Shown here in pieces: positions 23,819-31,796 of a stretch of 64,000 nucleotides of DNA; position 1 is the stretch's first letter, and each line of letters opens with the position of its first letter. The DNA is taken from NCBI RefSeq assembly GCF_020595125.1, contig NZ_JACNMS010000001.1, positions 868,001 to 932,000 on the forward strand, read 5' to 3'. Source of the stretch: Jeotgalibacillus aurantiacus. Its GTDB lineage: Bacteria > Bacillota > Bacilli > Bacillales > Jeotgalibacillaceae. The translations under genes were made by a program, and so were the position numbers. The notes beneath the pieces were generated by a model, which was not told where the DNA came from, ran no database searches, and was given only the letters and a program-made list of their open reading frames with translations.

Positions 23819-23869
23819 ATGATAGATCCACAGCTGACTGACACAAGAGACAAACTGGTCCGCCGCTAA
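23819..23869 (+). other. Short open frame with strong ribosome site, possible gene remnant
   Basis: AGGAGG and a short spacer precede an ATG that opens 16 codons (MIDPQLTDTRDKLVRR, then TAA). Another GGAGG follows at about 23904, with a GTG start that opens a frame running into the 3' end of the leftward gene at 23996. Together these look like a decayed small gene on the plus strand in the 257-bp gap 23739-23995. Nothing else is recognised there. Confidence 0.3.
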
Positions 23870-23995
23870 ACGATGAGAGTTAATTACTCAGGCTGTAAGT
23901 GGAGGATGGACGGTGGCAGAGGTTGTCGAGCATCCGACAGTGGCTGAAGTGAATTTTCTCCGACTCGTGGAAAATTTCACCCCTCAGCAACAAAT

Positions 23996-24544
23996 TCAAT
24001 CATTGCGCCGTTCTTCATATTTTTTATATTCATTCCATACGGTAGTTGAGATACGAGATTCTGAATCTGATAACTCGCTATACCATTGATGATGATCCCC
24101 ATTACTGAAATGATCATTAATGAGAAGCAGAGACTGATAAACAAACTCATAGACCATTTGAAGCCTCTCCAGATTTTCATTCGATGTCTCACCATCGTTG
24201 TCTAACTCGCTGTAAAAGTTAGACAACAAAGCCAGTTCATTTCCGATCACACCAACATTCCCGTTTATCCGCTGAATATCCCCGGCCAGGGAATTCAGCT
24301 GTTCCTGATGTCTTACGAAACCGGTGTCACTAGATTGCGCTTCCAATTCATTGATCCAAAATTCAGGATCAGTCTCAAGTTCAAATAACGCATTCTTGAT
24401 AGTAGTGGCATAATACGCCCCACCCTGCCCTTTAAATGCTTGATTTTGTTGATAAATGAAAATATTAAATGACACTGAAATCACAAGAACGATGGACAAT
24501 ACAATGAGCAGATATGTACTTTTTCGACCTATGAGATCCACCAC
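23996..24544 (-). CDS. Membrane-anchored hypothetical protein
   Basis: 182 residues. One N-terminal membrane helix (YLLIVLSIVLVISVSFNIFIY) after a short positive segment, then a hydrophilic, helix-rich domain likely outside the cell (LNSLAGDIQRINGNVGVIGNELALLSNF). No family recognised. It resembles in layout the protein at 49268. It is followed by the 257-bp gap and preceded by an array that separates it from msrA. Confidence 0.65.
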   Translation of the reverse strand: MVDLIGRKSTYLLIVLSIVLVISVSFNIFIYQQNQAFKGQGGAYYATTIKNALFELETDPEFWINELEAQSSDTGFVRHQEQLNSLAGDIQRINGNVGVIGNELALLSNFYSELDNDGETSNENLERLQMVYEFVYQSLLLINDHFSNGDHHQWYSELSDSESRISTTVWNEYKKYEERRND

Positions 24545-24626
24545 CCAAACTGATTTTTCCGGTAATTAGCTTATATTTTCGATCAATTAACGAAATTACA
24601 CATGATGAGCTTCTTAGAATCCCTGA

Positions 24627-24765
24627 GTCTATTTACACTAAACTCACAAACTTTCCCGCAAGCTCACGAATCCGCGGACGGAACTCACGAACTTGCCCGA
24701 GAACCTCACGAAAGTCGCGGCTAACCTGATGAACTCCGGCCACAACCTCACATACCCCACCCTCA
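24627..24765 (-). repeat. 21-nt-period array downstream of msrA
   Basis: CTATTTACACTAAACTCACAAAC, then CTCACGAATCCGCGGACGGAA, CTCACGAACTTGCCCGAGAAC, CTCACGAAAGTCGCGGCTAAC and weaker units up to the msrA stop. It is the last array before the accessory island; none is seen again until 54.4 kb. Confidence 0.75.
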
Positions 24766-25242
24766 ACTCTCAACCTTATACTTATTCAACACCTCTTCAG
24801 GTATGTGACAGTAATCATCCGGGCATTTTGCCAGGCGGTCCTGGTGTTCTTCGGCGCTTCTTACGTAGTTGGTGAGCGGCAGGACTTCGACAGCGACCCG
24901 GTCGGCGTCGGGTCTGTTATGTATAAACGCGCTCGCTGCTTCTAAATGAGCGGGATCTTCACTGCACACGCCGGTTCTGTACTTCTCCCCAACGTCATCC
25001 CCCTGCCGGTTCACACTATACGGATCAATGATTTCAAAGAAATAACCCATCAGCTGATCCACCGTAACCACACCCGGATCAAAGACCGTCTTCACACATT
25101 CCGCATAGCCATCGTACGGACCTTCAAGCGTCTCACCAGCACCATTCGCCCGCCCCGCTTCCGTCCACGTCACACCAGGCAGCGTCTTGATAAATGCCTG
25201 CACACCCCAGAGGCAGCCTCCAGCGAAATAGATGGTTTGCAT
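24763..25242 (-). CDS. msrA: Peptide-methionine (S)-S-oxide reductase
   Basis: Repairs methionine-S-sulfoxide in proteins. 159 residues from ATG 25242 (GAGG 8 nt upstream; a GTG three codons earlier overlaps it). The active-site motif is GGCLWGV, with leucine in place of the usual phenylalanine of GCFWG. The following KTLPGVTWTEAGRANG, DPYSVNRQGDDVGEKYRTGV and AEEHQDRL fit the MsrA family. MsrB is not adjacent. It is the last backbone-type gene before composition changes. Confidence 0.88.
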   Translation of the reverse strand: MQTIYFAGGCLWGVQAFIKTLPGVTWTEAGRANGAGETLEGPYDGYAECVKTVFDPGVVTVDQLMGYFFEIIDPYSVNRQGDDVGEKYRTGVCSEDPAHLEAASAFIHNRPDADRVAVEVLPLTNYVRSAEEHQDRLAKCPDDYCHIPEEVLNKYKVES

Positions 25243-25381
25243 GTTACTCACCTCGTTTTCTTAATTAAAGTAGCAGTGAACTTTTTTGATAAAGGATAAA
25301 TTATCTCTACCTCTATTTTATTGGATGAAAATACCTTTTAACAAGGTTATAATTGATAAAACACCAAAAGGAGTATGCTCA

Positions 25382-25705
25382 GTGCCTGAATACAATAAAC
25401 TCGTCCGCGACCAGATTCCAAATATCATTAGTAAAAGCGGTAAGAAATTCGAAACGCGAATACTCAGTGACAAAGAATTTTTAACAGAGCTTAAAAAGAA
25501 AATGCAAGAAGAACTTTATGAATACTACTCTGCAACAAATCACTTTGATGCGATTGAAGAGCTTGCTGATCTTCTTGAACTGATTGCAACGGCAGCTAAA
25601 ACACACGGATCGTCACTTGAGGATGTAGAGATTTTACGTAAGAAGAAAGCCAATGAACGAGGCGGATTTGATGATAGAATATTCTTAGTCAGTGTAGAAG
25701 ATTAG
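25382..25705 (+). CDS. MazG-like nucleotide pyrophosphohydrolase
   Basis: 107 residues from GTG 25382, with AAAAGGAG 8 nt upstream (the frame runs open further upstream without a ribosome site); a TATAAT at 25348-25353 marks its promoter. The sequence MPEYNKLVRDQIPNIISKSGK and the acidic helix pair EELYEYY...EELADLLEL match the EExxE/ExxD magnesium site of all-alpha NTP pyrophosphatases, including phosphoribosyl-ATP pyrophosphohydrolase-like proteins common in defence and phage regions. Expected to hydrolyse an NTP to NMP and pyrophosphate. It is 18 nt upstream of an HNH endonuclease gene, probably co-transcribed. Confidence 0.82.
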   Translation: MPEYNKLVRDQIPNIISKSGKKFETRILSDKEFLTELKKKMQEELYEYYSATNHFDAIEELADLLELIATAAKTHGSSLEDVEILRKKKANERGGFDDRIFLVSVED

Positions 25706-25723
25706 AAACGGAGAGAATTTCAC

Positions 25724-26716
25724 ATGAGCCACAAGCTGAAGGTTGCTGAAGCAAAAGCTGAATATATTACAGAGCAGGACGTGTGGAGTCATTTCAATTT
25801 TATCTTCTCCTCAAGATCCAAAAACTCTACCACTTACAAATTCGTACTGATTAAATCTCTTCTTGAAAATCTATATAACGTTAATAGTCAGCTTGAACTT
25901 ACATATTTTCAGATATTTGAGAGCTTTACAAAGATCTACTGGAATCTGGTCATCCACCATAAACTAAATCAAATTAACATGTATGGAAAAAAAGCTGGTG
26001 TGCAGACAGAACTTGAAGCCTTTCAGCAAAAATACATGATTGATGATTCCATCGTCTTTGATAGATTACCGGATCACCTGCAGCTTGAACTCATTCGAAA
26101 AGTAACAACAAAATCTAAAATTAACGTAATGGGTGCCATCTACGGGGATACGGGAGGCAACATTTATTCTTTCAATAATAAAACCGAACATCTTAAACTA
26201 ACACCCAACTTTTATACGTTTATGCAAAAACATCAGAAAGTGATTATGTATCTTGCCAACTATCAACTGGCACTGTTTTTAGAGAAATTCAATGACAGCG
26301 GAAACACGATTAATCTCCTTATGAAAGTTGAGAACTTATCAAAGCGTTCTTCACTGGACAGCTTTTATAAGATCCTTACTTCGGTTTATCAAAATGAGTG
26401 CTTTTACTGCGGAAAAGAGATTCGCTCGCGAAAAGGAAATCATGTTGATCATTTCATCCCTTGGAGCTTTGTGCAGACTGATCAGCTATGGAATCTCGTG
26501 ATTGCTTGCAGCAAATGCAATACTTCTAAAAACGATAAACTTGCAGAGAGTGCTTTTTTGCAAAAGCTGATCGAGAGAAATACAGCATTACTGAAAGATC
26601 AAATTATTCTTAAGCGAACTGATATGCAGATATACAGACCTGATAAGCTTAAAGCTCTATACAAATTCTCTATAAATAACGGATACACTGGTGTTTGGGT
26701 TCCGAAAAACGCTTAA
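25724..26716 (+). CDS. HNH endonuclease with zinc-ribbon-type cysteines
   Basis: 330 residues. The nuclease module is C-terminal: C226xxC229, H240-x-D-H243, N257, C262xxC265 and NTSKN, a typical HNH/McrA-like fold with structural zinc. The first 220 residues are helical and unassigned; a target-recognition or regulatory role is likely. GGAGAG lies ahead of the ATG. AT content is higher than in the preceding genes, and together with the MazG-like gene it marks the left edge of the accessory island. A defence function against foreign DNA is inferred. Confidence 0.82.
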   Translation: MSHKLKVAEAKAEYITEQDVWSHFNFIFSSRSKNSTTYKFVLIKSLLENLYNVNSQLELTYFQIFESFTKIYWNLVIHHKLNQINMYGKKAGVQTELEAFQQKYMIDDSIVFDRLPDHLQLELIRKVTTKSKINVMGAIYGDTGGNIYSFNNKTEHLKLTPNFYTFMQKHQKVIMYLANYQLALFLEKFNDSGNTINLLMKVENLSKRSSLDSFYKILTSVYQNECFYCGKEIRSRKGNHVDHFIPWSFVQTDQLWNLVIACSKCNTSKNDKLAESAFLQKLIERNTALLKDQIILKRTDMQIYRPDKLKALYKFSINNGYTGVWVPKNA

Positions 26717-27026
26717 GAACTAAAGCAGGAAGAGTGGTTTGAAAAATATAATTATCATATCCGTCCTATGTGTATACAATACCACTTTCTGAACTTATGA
26801 ACTTGGACAAGTTCCATGTAGCTACGTTGCAGAACCTCCACACTTTACTTTATACGGTTGGAGCAAGATAGTATTGGATTATCATCCTTGATAATTTTGG
26901 ATCAATTGGTATATACAGCAATAAAGATTATGCATTTATTTAAACACTTTACTTAATTAGATTGTTCATCCTATTAGAACTATTAATTCAGAAATTAATA
27001 AATGATAGCCTTTAAGGAGGGTTGCT
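26717..27026. other. 310-bp AT-rich intergenic region
   Basis: No convincing gene. Short imperfect inverted repeats (ATTATCATCC/TTGATAATTTTGGATCAA) are present at about 26880-26925. Nothing else recognised. Confidence 0.4.
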
Positions 27027-27251
27027 ATGTTTGATGAGTTATTTCATTTGTTAGATGCCAATGTTTCTCCTTTAATTGTCGAAGAGAAAATTAAAGGAGA
27101 AACATTTGTAGTACGAACTTATAAAAACACCGAAAGTATTTTTTCAAAGGTATTCTTCATAGCTATAAATAAAAGAACTTCTAATATGTTCTCAACAAGT
27201 GGAGAATCGTATTCAGATTGTTTAAAGAAACTACATGACTTCTTAATATAA
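27027..27251 (+). CDS. Small hypothetical protein in the restriction island
   Basis: 74 residues after an excellent AAGGAGG site. Sequence MFDELFHLLDANVSPLIVEEK with strands TFVVRTYKN and KVFFIAINK suggests a small alpha/beta domain. No known family. It sits alone between the HNH gene and hsdM and ends in a perfect palindrome that acts as terminator. It could be a regulator, inhibitor or antitoxin-like partner of the neighbouring nuclease systems, without direct evidence. Confidence 0.6.
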   Translation: MFDELFHLLDANVSPLIVEEKIKGETFVVRTYKNTESIFSKVFFIAINKRTSNMFSTSGESYSDCLKKLHDFLI

Positions 27252-27278
27252 AATATTTATTAATAAATATTTTATATT
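27245..27278 (+). terminator. Perfect 34-bp AT palindrome after the small gene
   Basis: The 17-nt arm AATATAAAATATTTATT is followed directly by its exact complement in reverse. It includes the stop codon and has T-rich ends on both strands. Probably a terminator, though with no GC pairs it is weak. Confidence 0.55.
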
Positions 27279-27827
27279 CTCACACAATAAGAATAGTGAA
27301 TTGTAATATAACAGAAAAGAAAAAGTTGAATAAAAAATTTAATCGAAAAAAGAATAATTCCCTTTAATTATTCTTAATCATGTTGTGATAAATCTAAACC
27401 CGATTGTTATTTAATTCAGAATACCCATATTTATGAACAACTTTTCTAAGATACAGCATAGAAAAAAAACGGTTCCATTTCACTAAGTAGTAACATCCAA
27501 TTTAATTCTTAGATGCTAATGGTCCTCACTCGTCTTATACTAGTTACAAGGTTCTTTTTTTTAGTCTGAGAAGTATTAAATCATTCGAATTATTTTAATG
27601 TGAATTAATTGATTATACATAAACAAAAATCATCTTCATAGTTATAGTTTTATTTTCTTGATATAGTAGTAATATAATGTTTTGTAATTGTCGAAACATA
27701 TCTATGCGGTCTTCAATTTTTCATGAAATTTCTAACGAAGATGAATAATATCAGCTAGATAAATCAAAGGAATCAACATCCCACCTTAATAATACAATTA
27801 AATGTGGAAAGGGGACATATATAATTT
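27279..27827. other. 549-bp AT-rich gap upstream of hsdM
   Basis: No open frame of interest. It must hold the hsdM promoter; candidates such as TTGATA near 27658 with nearby TATAAT-like sequences (ATATAATG at 27671) do not have ideal spacing. Nothing else recognised. Confidence 0.35.
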
Positions 27828-30575
27828 ATGAATAAACAAAAACTAGCATCCAGAATATGGGAATCTGCTAATAAAATGCGCTCAAAGATCGAGGCTAACG
27901 AATATAAAGATTACATTTTAGGATTTATTTTTTATAAATACCTCTCAGACAATGAGGTAAAGAAACTGAAAGAACTAGGTTTTACACAGGAAGATATTGA
28001 GGGAGTTGTTGAAGAAGATGCTGAAATCGTAAAGTATGTCCGTGAAAATGTCGGTTACTTTATTGCTTACAAGGACTTATTCTCAACTTGGCTCCAAATG
28101 GGCAAAGATTTTGATGTGGCAAACGTCACGGATGCCTTGTCAGCTTTCAACCGTTTGATTAACCCTTCTCATAAAAAGGTATACGAGGGTATATTCAATA
28201 CTTTACAGACTGGTTTAAGCAAACTTGGTGATAGTTCAGCTTCTAGAACAAAAGCTATCAGCGATCTGATCCATTTAATTAAAGATATACCTATGGACGG
28301 CAGACAAGATTACGATGTGATTGGATTTATATATGAATATCTTATTAGCATGTTCGCTGCTAATGCAGGGAAAAAAGCAGGGGAGTTTTATACTCCGCAC
28401 GAAGTATCTATTCTTATGTCAGAAATTGTAGCAGACCATTTAAAGGATAGAAAAGAAATCGAAATTTATGACCCCACAAGCGGTTCAGGTTCTCTGTTGA
28501 TAAACATTGGTCGCTCAGTTGCAAAGCATATTGATGACGAAAGAAATATTAAATATTACGCCCAGGAACTAAAACAGAATACATATAACCTTACTCGTAT
28601 GAATTTAGTCATGCGTGGTATCCTTCCAGCTAACATTCTTACCCGTAATGGTGACACTTTGGAAGATGATTGGCCGTACTTTGATGAAAACAATCAGGTT
28701 GAAACATATAATCCACTTTATGTCGATGCAGTTGTGTCTAATCCCCCGTACTCTCAGCACTGGGAACCGACTAATAAGGAAACAGACCCGCGCTATGCAC
28801 GATTCGGTCTTGCTCCAAAAGCAAAAGCCGATTTTGCTTTCCTGCTTCATGACTTATTCCATATTAAGCCAGAAGGAATTATGACAATAGTTCTTCCACA
28901 CGGTGTTTTATTCCGCGGTGGAGAAGAAGGAGAGATTCGAAAGAACTTAATTGAAGAAAATCACATTGATGCTATCATCGGACTTCCTCCAAATATTTTC
29001 TTTGGTACGAACATTCCAACAATCATAATGATTTTAAAACAAAAGCGAGAGAATACTGATGTATTAATTATTGATGCCTCGAAAGGTTTTATTAAAGCAG
29101 GCAAGAACAATAAACTCAGAGCTTCTGATATTAAGAAGATCGTTGATATCGTAGCTATCAGAGCAGATATTGGCAAATTTTCAAGGAAAATCAGCCGTGA
29201 TGAAATCCGCAGAAATGAATACAATTTGAACATTCCAAGATATGTTGATTCCTCTGAAGACGTAGAGAAATGGGACCTATATGCTTCTATGTTCGGAGGA
29301 ATCCCTGTGAATGAAATTGCTAGACTTAACGATTATTGGAGTGCTTTTCCAGGATTAAAAGAGGTACTTTTCACAAATGGTGGAGGTCCAACTAGGAATT
29401 TAGCAGTAAGCAATATTGAACTTACTGTAAAGGAGCATCCATCAGTAACAGCCTTTATATTAAACTACAAAAACTCCTTTGCACACTTTGATAGTTATCT
29501 AAAAAGCAAACTAATAAAGAAGATAGAGGTACTGAATATTTCTAAAGAAAAAGCTATTTTGAGTAATTACATTTTTGAGTGCCTTAGTTCAATTCCACTT
29601 ATTGATAAATATGAAGCATATCAGATACTTGATGATCAGTGGTCAAATACATCTGTTGACTTAGAAATAATACAAACAGAGGGATTCAATTCTGTTAAAA
29701 AAGTTAATCCAAACATGGTTAGTAAGAAAAAGGACGGCAAAGAAGAAGAGGTACAGGATGGTTGGATAGGTCATATTATACCTTTTGAACTTGTACAACA
29801 GACGCTTCTTTTAGAACAATATGAAGCACTTAAACAAATAGAACGACGACTTGATGATATTTCATCTGAATATTATGAAATACTTGACTCGCTTTCCGAA
29901 GAAGAAAAGAATTCAAGCTTAACTAACGATTCGAGCGATGCATTTGTTGCAAAAGAAGTCGGTACCACACTTAAAGAAATCTTTTCCGACGTGGAGACCC
30001 AAGAAATAAAGGTTCTAAAAAATTATGCCAAGCTCTCCAAAAAAGCCGATAAATTAGCTTTTATCAAGGCTAATGATGATGTGGTATGGTCAAATATGGA
30101 TGTAAATAAAGATGGAACATATAGCAAAAAATCGGTAAATTCTTATATAGTAGAGCTTCAATCTTCTTATGAATTCCCAAAAGATTCATTTGAGTCAAAG
30201 ATTGTACAAGTGAGCAATTTGTTAATAGAAGAAAAAGATATAAAAGTAAAGATAAAAGCAGATGCCGCTGAATTGCATATGAAAACAAAGGAAACAATTG
30301 AGTCACTTTCTGACGAACAAGCACTTGAGCTACTTAAGCAAAAATGGATCTCACCACTTACGGAAAGTATTTCTCAACTTCCAAATTATGTAATTAACCT
30401 TTTGATAAACAAAATTCAAGCACTTTCTGAAAAGTACGCGGTCACATATTCATCAGTTGAAACAGAGATACAAAAAACGGAGTCTAGTCTTTCTGCCCTC
30501 ATTAATGAACTCAATGGCAACGAATATGATATGAAGGGCCTCGGCGAACTAGTAACATTATTAAAGGGTGAATGA
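27828..30575 (+). CDS. hsdM: Type I restriction-modification methyltransferase subunit, extended
   Basis: Adenine-specific DNA methyltransferase of a type I system. The N-terminal helical domain (MNKQKLASRIWESANKMRS) leads into the N6-methylase core with GEFYTPHEV (186-192), SAM motif DPTSGSG (215-221) and catalytic NPPY (305-308). At 915 residues it is much longer than the usual 500-600: about 440 residues follow the core. They are rich in coiled-coil-like segments (EALKQIERRLDDISSEYYE) and unassigned. It overlaps the true reading frame of hsdS only by its stop region, so the three hsd genes form one operon. Confidence 0.95.
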   Translation: MNKQKLASRIWESANKMRSKIEANEYKDYILGFIFYKYLSDNEVKKLKELGFTQEDIEGVVEEDAEIVKYVRENVGYFIAYKDLFSTWLQMGKDFDVANVTDALSAFNRLINPSHKKVYEGIFNTLQTGLSKLGDSSASRTKAISDLIHLIKDIPMDGRQDYDVIGFIYEYLISMFAANAGKKAGEFYTPHEVSILMSEIVADHLKDRKEIEIYDPTSGSGSLLINIGRSVAKHIDDERNIKYYAQELKQNTYNLTRMNLVMRGILPANILTRNGDTLEDDWPYFDENNQVETYNPLYVDAVVSNPPYSQHWEPTNKETDPRYARFGLAPKAKADFAFLLHDLFHIKPEGIMTIVLPHGVLFRGGEEGEIRKNLIEENHIDAIIGLPPNIFFGTNIPTIIMILKQKRENTDVLIIDASKGFIKAGKNNKLRASDIKKIVDIVAIRADIGKFSRKISRDEIRRNEYNLNIPRYVDSSEDVEKWDLYASMFGGIPVNEIARLNDYWSAFPGLKEVLFTNGGGPTRNLAVSNIELTVKEHPSVTAFILNYKNSFAHFDSYLKSKLIKKIEVLNISKEKAILSNYIFECLSSIPLIDKYEAYQILDDQWSNTSVDLEIIQTEGFNSVKKVNPNMVSKKKDGKEEEVQDGWIGHIIPFELVQQTLLLEQYEALKQIERRLDDISSEYYEILDSLSEEEKNSSLTNDSSDAFVAKEVGTTLKEIFSDVETQEIKVLKNYAKLSKKADKLAFIKANDDVVWSNMDVNKDGTYSKKSVNSYIVELQSSYEFPKDSFESKIVQVSNLLIEEKDIKVKIKADAAELHMKTKETIESLSDEQALELLKQKWISPLTESISQLPNYVINLLINKIQALSEKYAVTYSSVETEIQKTESSLSALINELNGNEYDMKGLGELVTLLKGE

Positions 30576-30576
30576 T

Positions 30577-31782
30577 ATGGATGAAAACAAAAAGAAACCA
30601 GAAATTAACTTTAATAAGTTTAAAGAAGATTGGGAACAGCGTAAATTGGGGGATTATATAATACCTTATTCAGAAGTAACAACTGAGAATAATCAGTATC
30701 CTATTCTAACATCATCCAGGAAAGGTATTTTTTTGCAAACTGATTATTATCGTGGTCACCAGATCGCTTCTGCCAATAATTCAGGCTATAATATTGTACC
30801 ACGTGGCTTTTTTACCTATAGACACATGTCTGATGATGAGGTTTTCAAATTTAACATAAATAATTTGGTGGATTTTGGAATAGTAAGTACGCTCTACCCT
30901 GTATTTACCACCAATTCAGAATTGAATTCCAAGTATCTTCAGTATCAATTAAATGAGGGTGCTAATTTTAGGAATTTTGCAAAATTGCAAAAACAGGGTG
31001 GTTCAAGAACATATATGTATTTGAGCAAACTTAAAGAGCTCACATTAACAATGCCAAAAACTCTTGAAGAGCAAAAAAATATTTCTGATTTTTTTACAAC
31101 CATTGATAAATTAATTAATCTTCACCAAGATAAGTATCACAAGTTGATAACTATTAAAAATTCATTGATTGAAAAAATACTTCCCTTGGATGGAACCAAC
31201 GTTCCAGAAATTCGCTTTGCAGGGTTTACTGATCATTGGGAACAGAGAAAAGCTGCTGATATTTTCATGTCGATAACTAATAAAAATCATCCCCATTTAC
31301 CTGTTCTATCCGCGACACAAGAACATGGAATGATATTAAGAGAGAATACAGGTATTAACATTTCTCATGACAAGAACAATGAAGCGACGTATAAAAGAGT
31401 TTTACCGGGGCAGTTTGTAATTCACCTGCGTTCATTTCAAGGCGGTTTTGCCCACTCAAAGGTAGAAGGTATTACGTCTCCAGCTTATACAGTTATGGAC
31501 TTCTTTGAAAAAGAAAAACATTATGATTTCTTTTGGAAATATATTTTTAAATCCGAAAAATTTATAAAGAGTCTTAGAAATGTAACTTATGGAATACGTG
31601 ATGGTAGAAGTATTAACTTCGATGATTTTTCCACAATGATTGTTTTATTTCCAAGTTATGATGAGCAAAAGGTTATAGGACAGTTTTTTCAAAGCTTTGA
31701 CCACCTTATCAATCTTAATCAGCGAAAGCTAGAAATATTGAAAAACATCAAAAAATCAATGTTTGAGAAAATGTTTGTGTAG
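30577..31782 (+). CDS. hsdS: Type I restriction-modification specificity subunit
   Basis: 401 residues with two target-recognition domains. The start of each is marked by a related sequence: INFNKFKEDWEQRKLGDY at the N-terminus and IRFAGFTDHWEQRKAADI in the centre (about residue 215). Each half ends in a helical spacer (EEQKNISDFFTTIDKLINLHQ and DEQKVIGQFFQSFDHLINLNQ), the conserved regions that set the distance between half-sites. ATG 30577 directly follows the hsdM stop; a GTG at 30568 is too close to AAAGGG. The target sequence cannot be read off. No second hsdS or inverted repeats for phase switching are seen. Confidence 0.95.
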   Translation: MDENKKKPEINFNKFKEDWEQRKLGDYIIPYSEVTTENNQYPILTSSRKGIFLQTDYYRGHQIASANNSGYNIVPRGFFTYRHMSDDEVFKFNINNLVDFGIVSTLYPVFTTNSELNSKYLQYQLNEGANFRNFAKLQKQGGSRTYMYLSKLKELTLTMPKTLEEQKNISDFFTTIDKLINLHQDKYHKLITIKNSLIEKILPLDGTNVPEIRFAGFTDHWEQRKAADIFMSITNKNHPHLPVLSATQEHGMILRENTGINISHDKNNEATYKRVLPGQFVIHLRSFQGGFAHSKVEGITSPAYTVMDFFEKEKHYDFFWKYIFKSEKFIKSLRNVTYGIRDGRSINFDDFSTMIVLFPSYDEQKVIGQFFQSFDHLINLNQRKLEILKNIKKSMFEKMFV

Positions 31783-31796
31783 GAGGTGTATGTAAT

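Noticed and set aside
23977-24195. 72-codon frame in another register of the membrane-anchored protein gene
   Set aside because: Same strand, different frame, inside a longer gene with a clear membrane anchor; no ribosome site.
26850-26930. Possible third rlmH remnant (GGTTGGAGCAAG)
   Set aside because: Only about 12 bases match, and in the opposite orientation to the other remnants; not distinguishable from chance.
30577-31782. Phase-variable hsdS by inversion
   Set aside because: No second or truncated hsdS, no inverted repeats and no invertase gene nearby.
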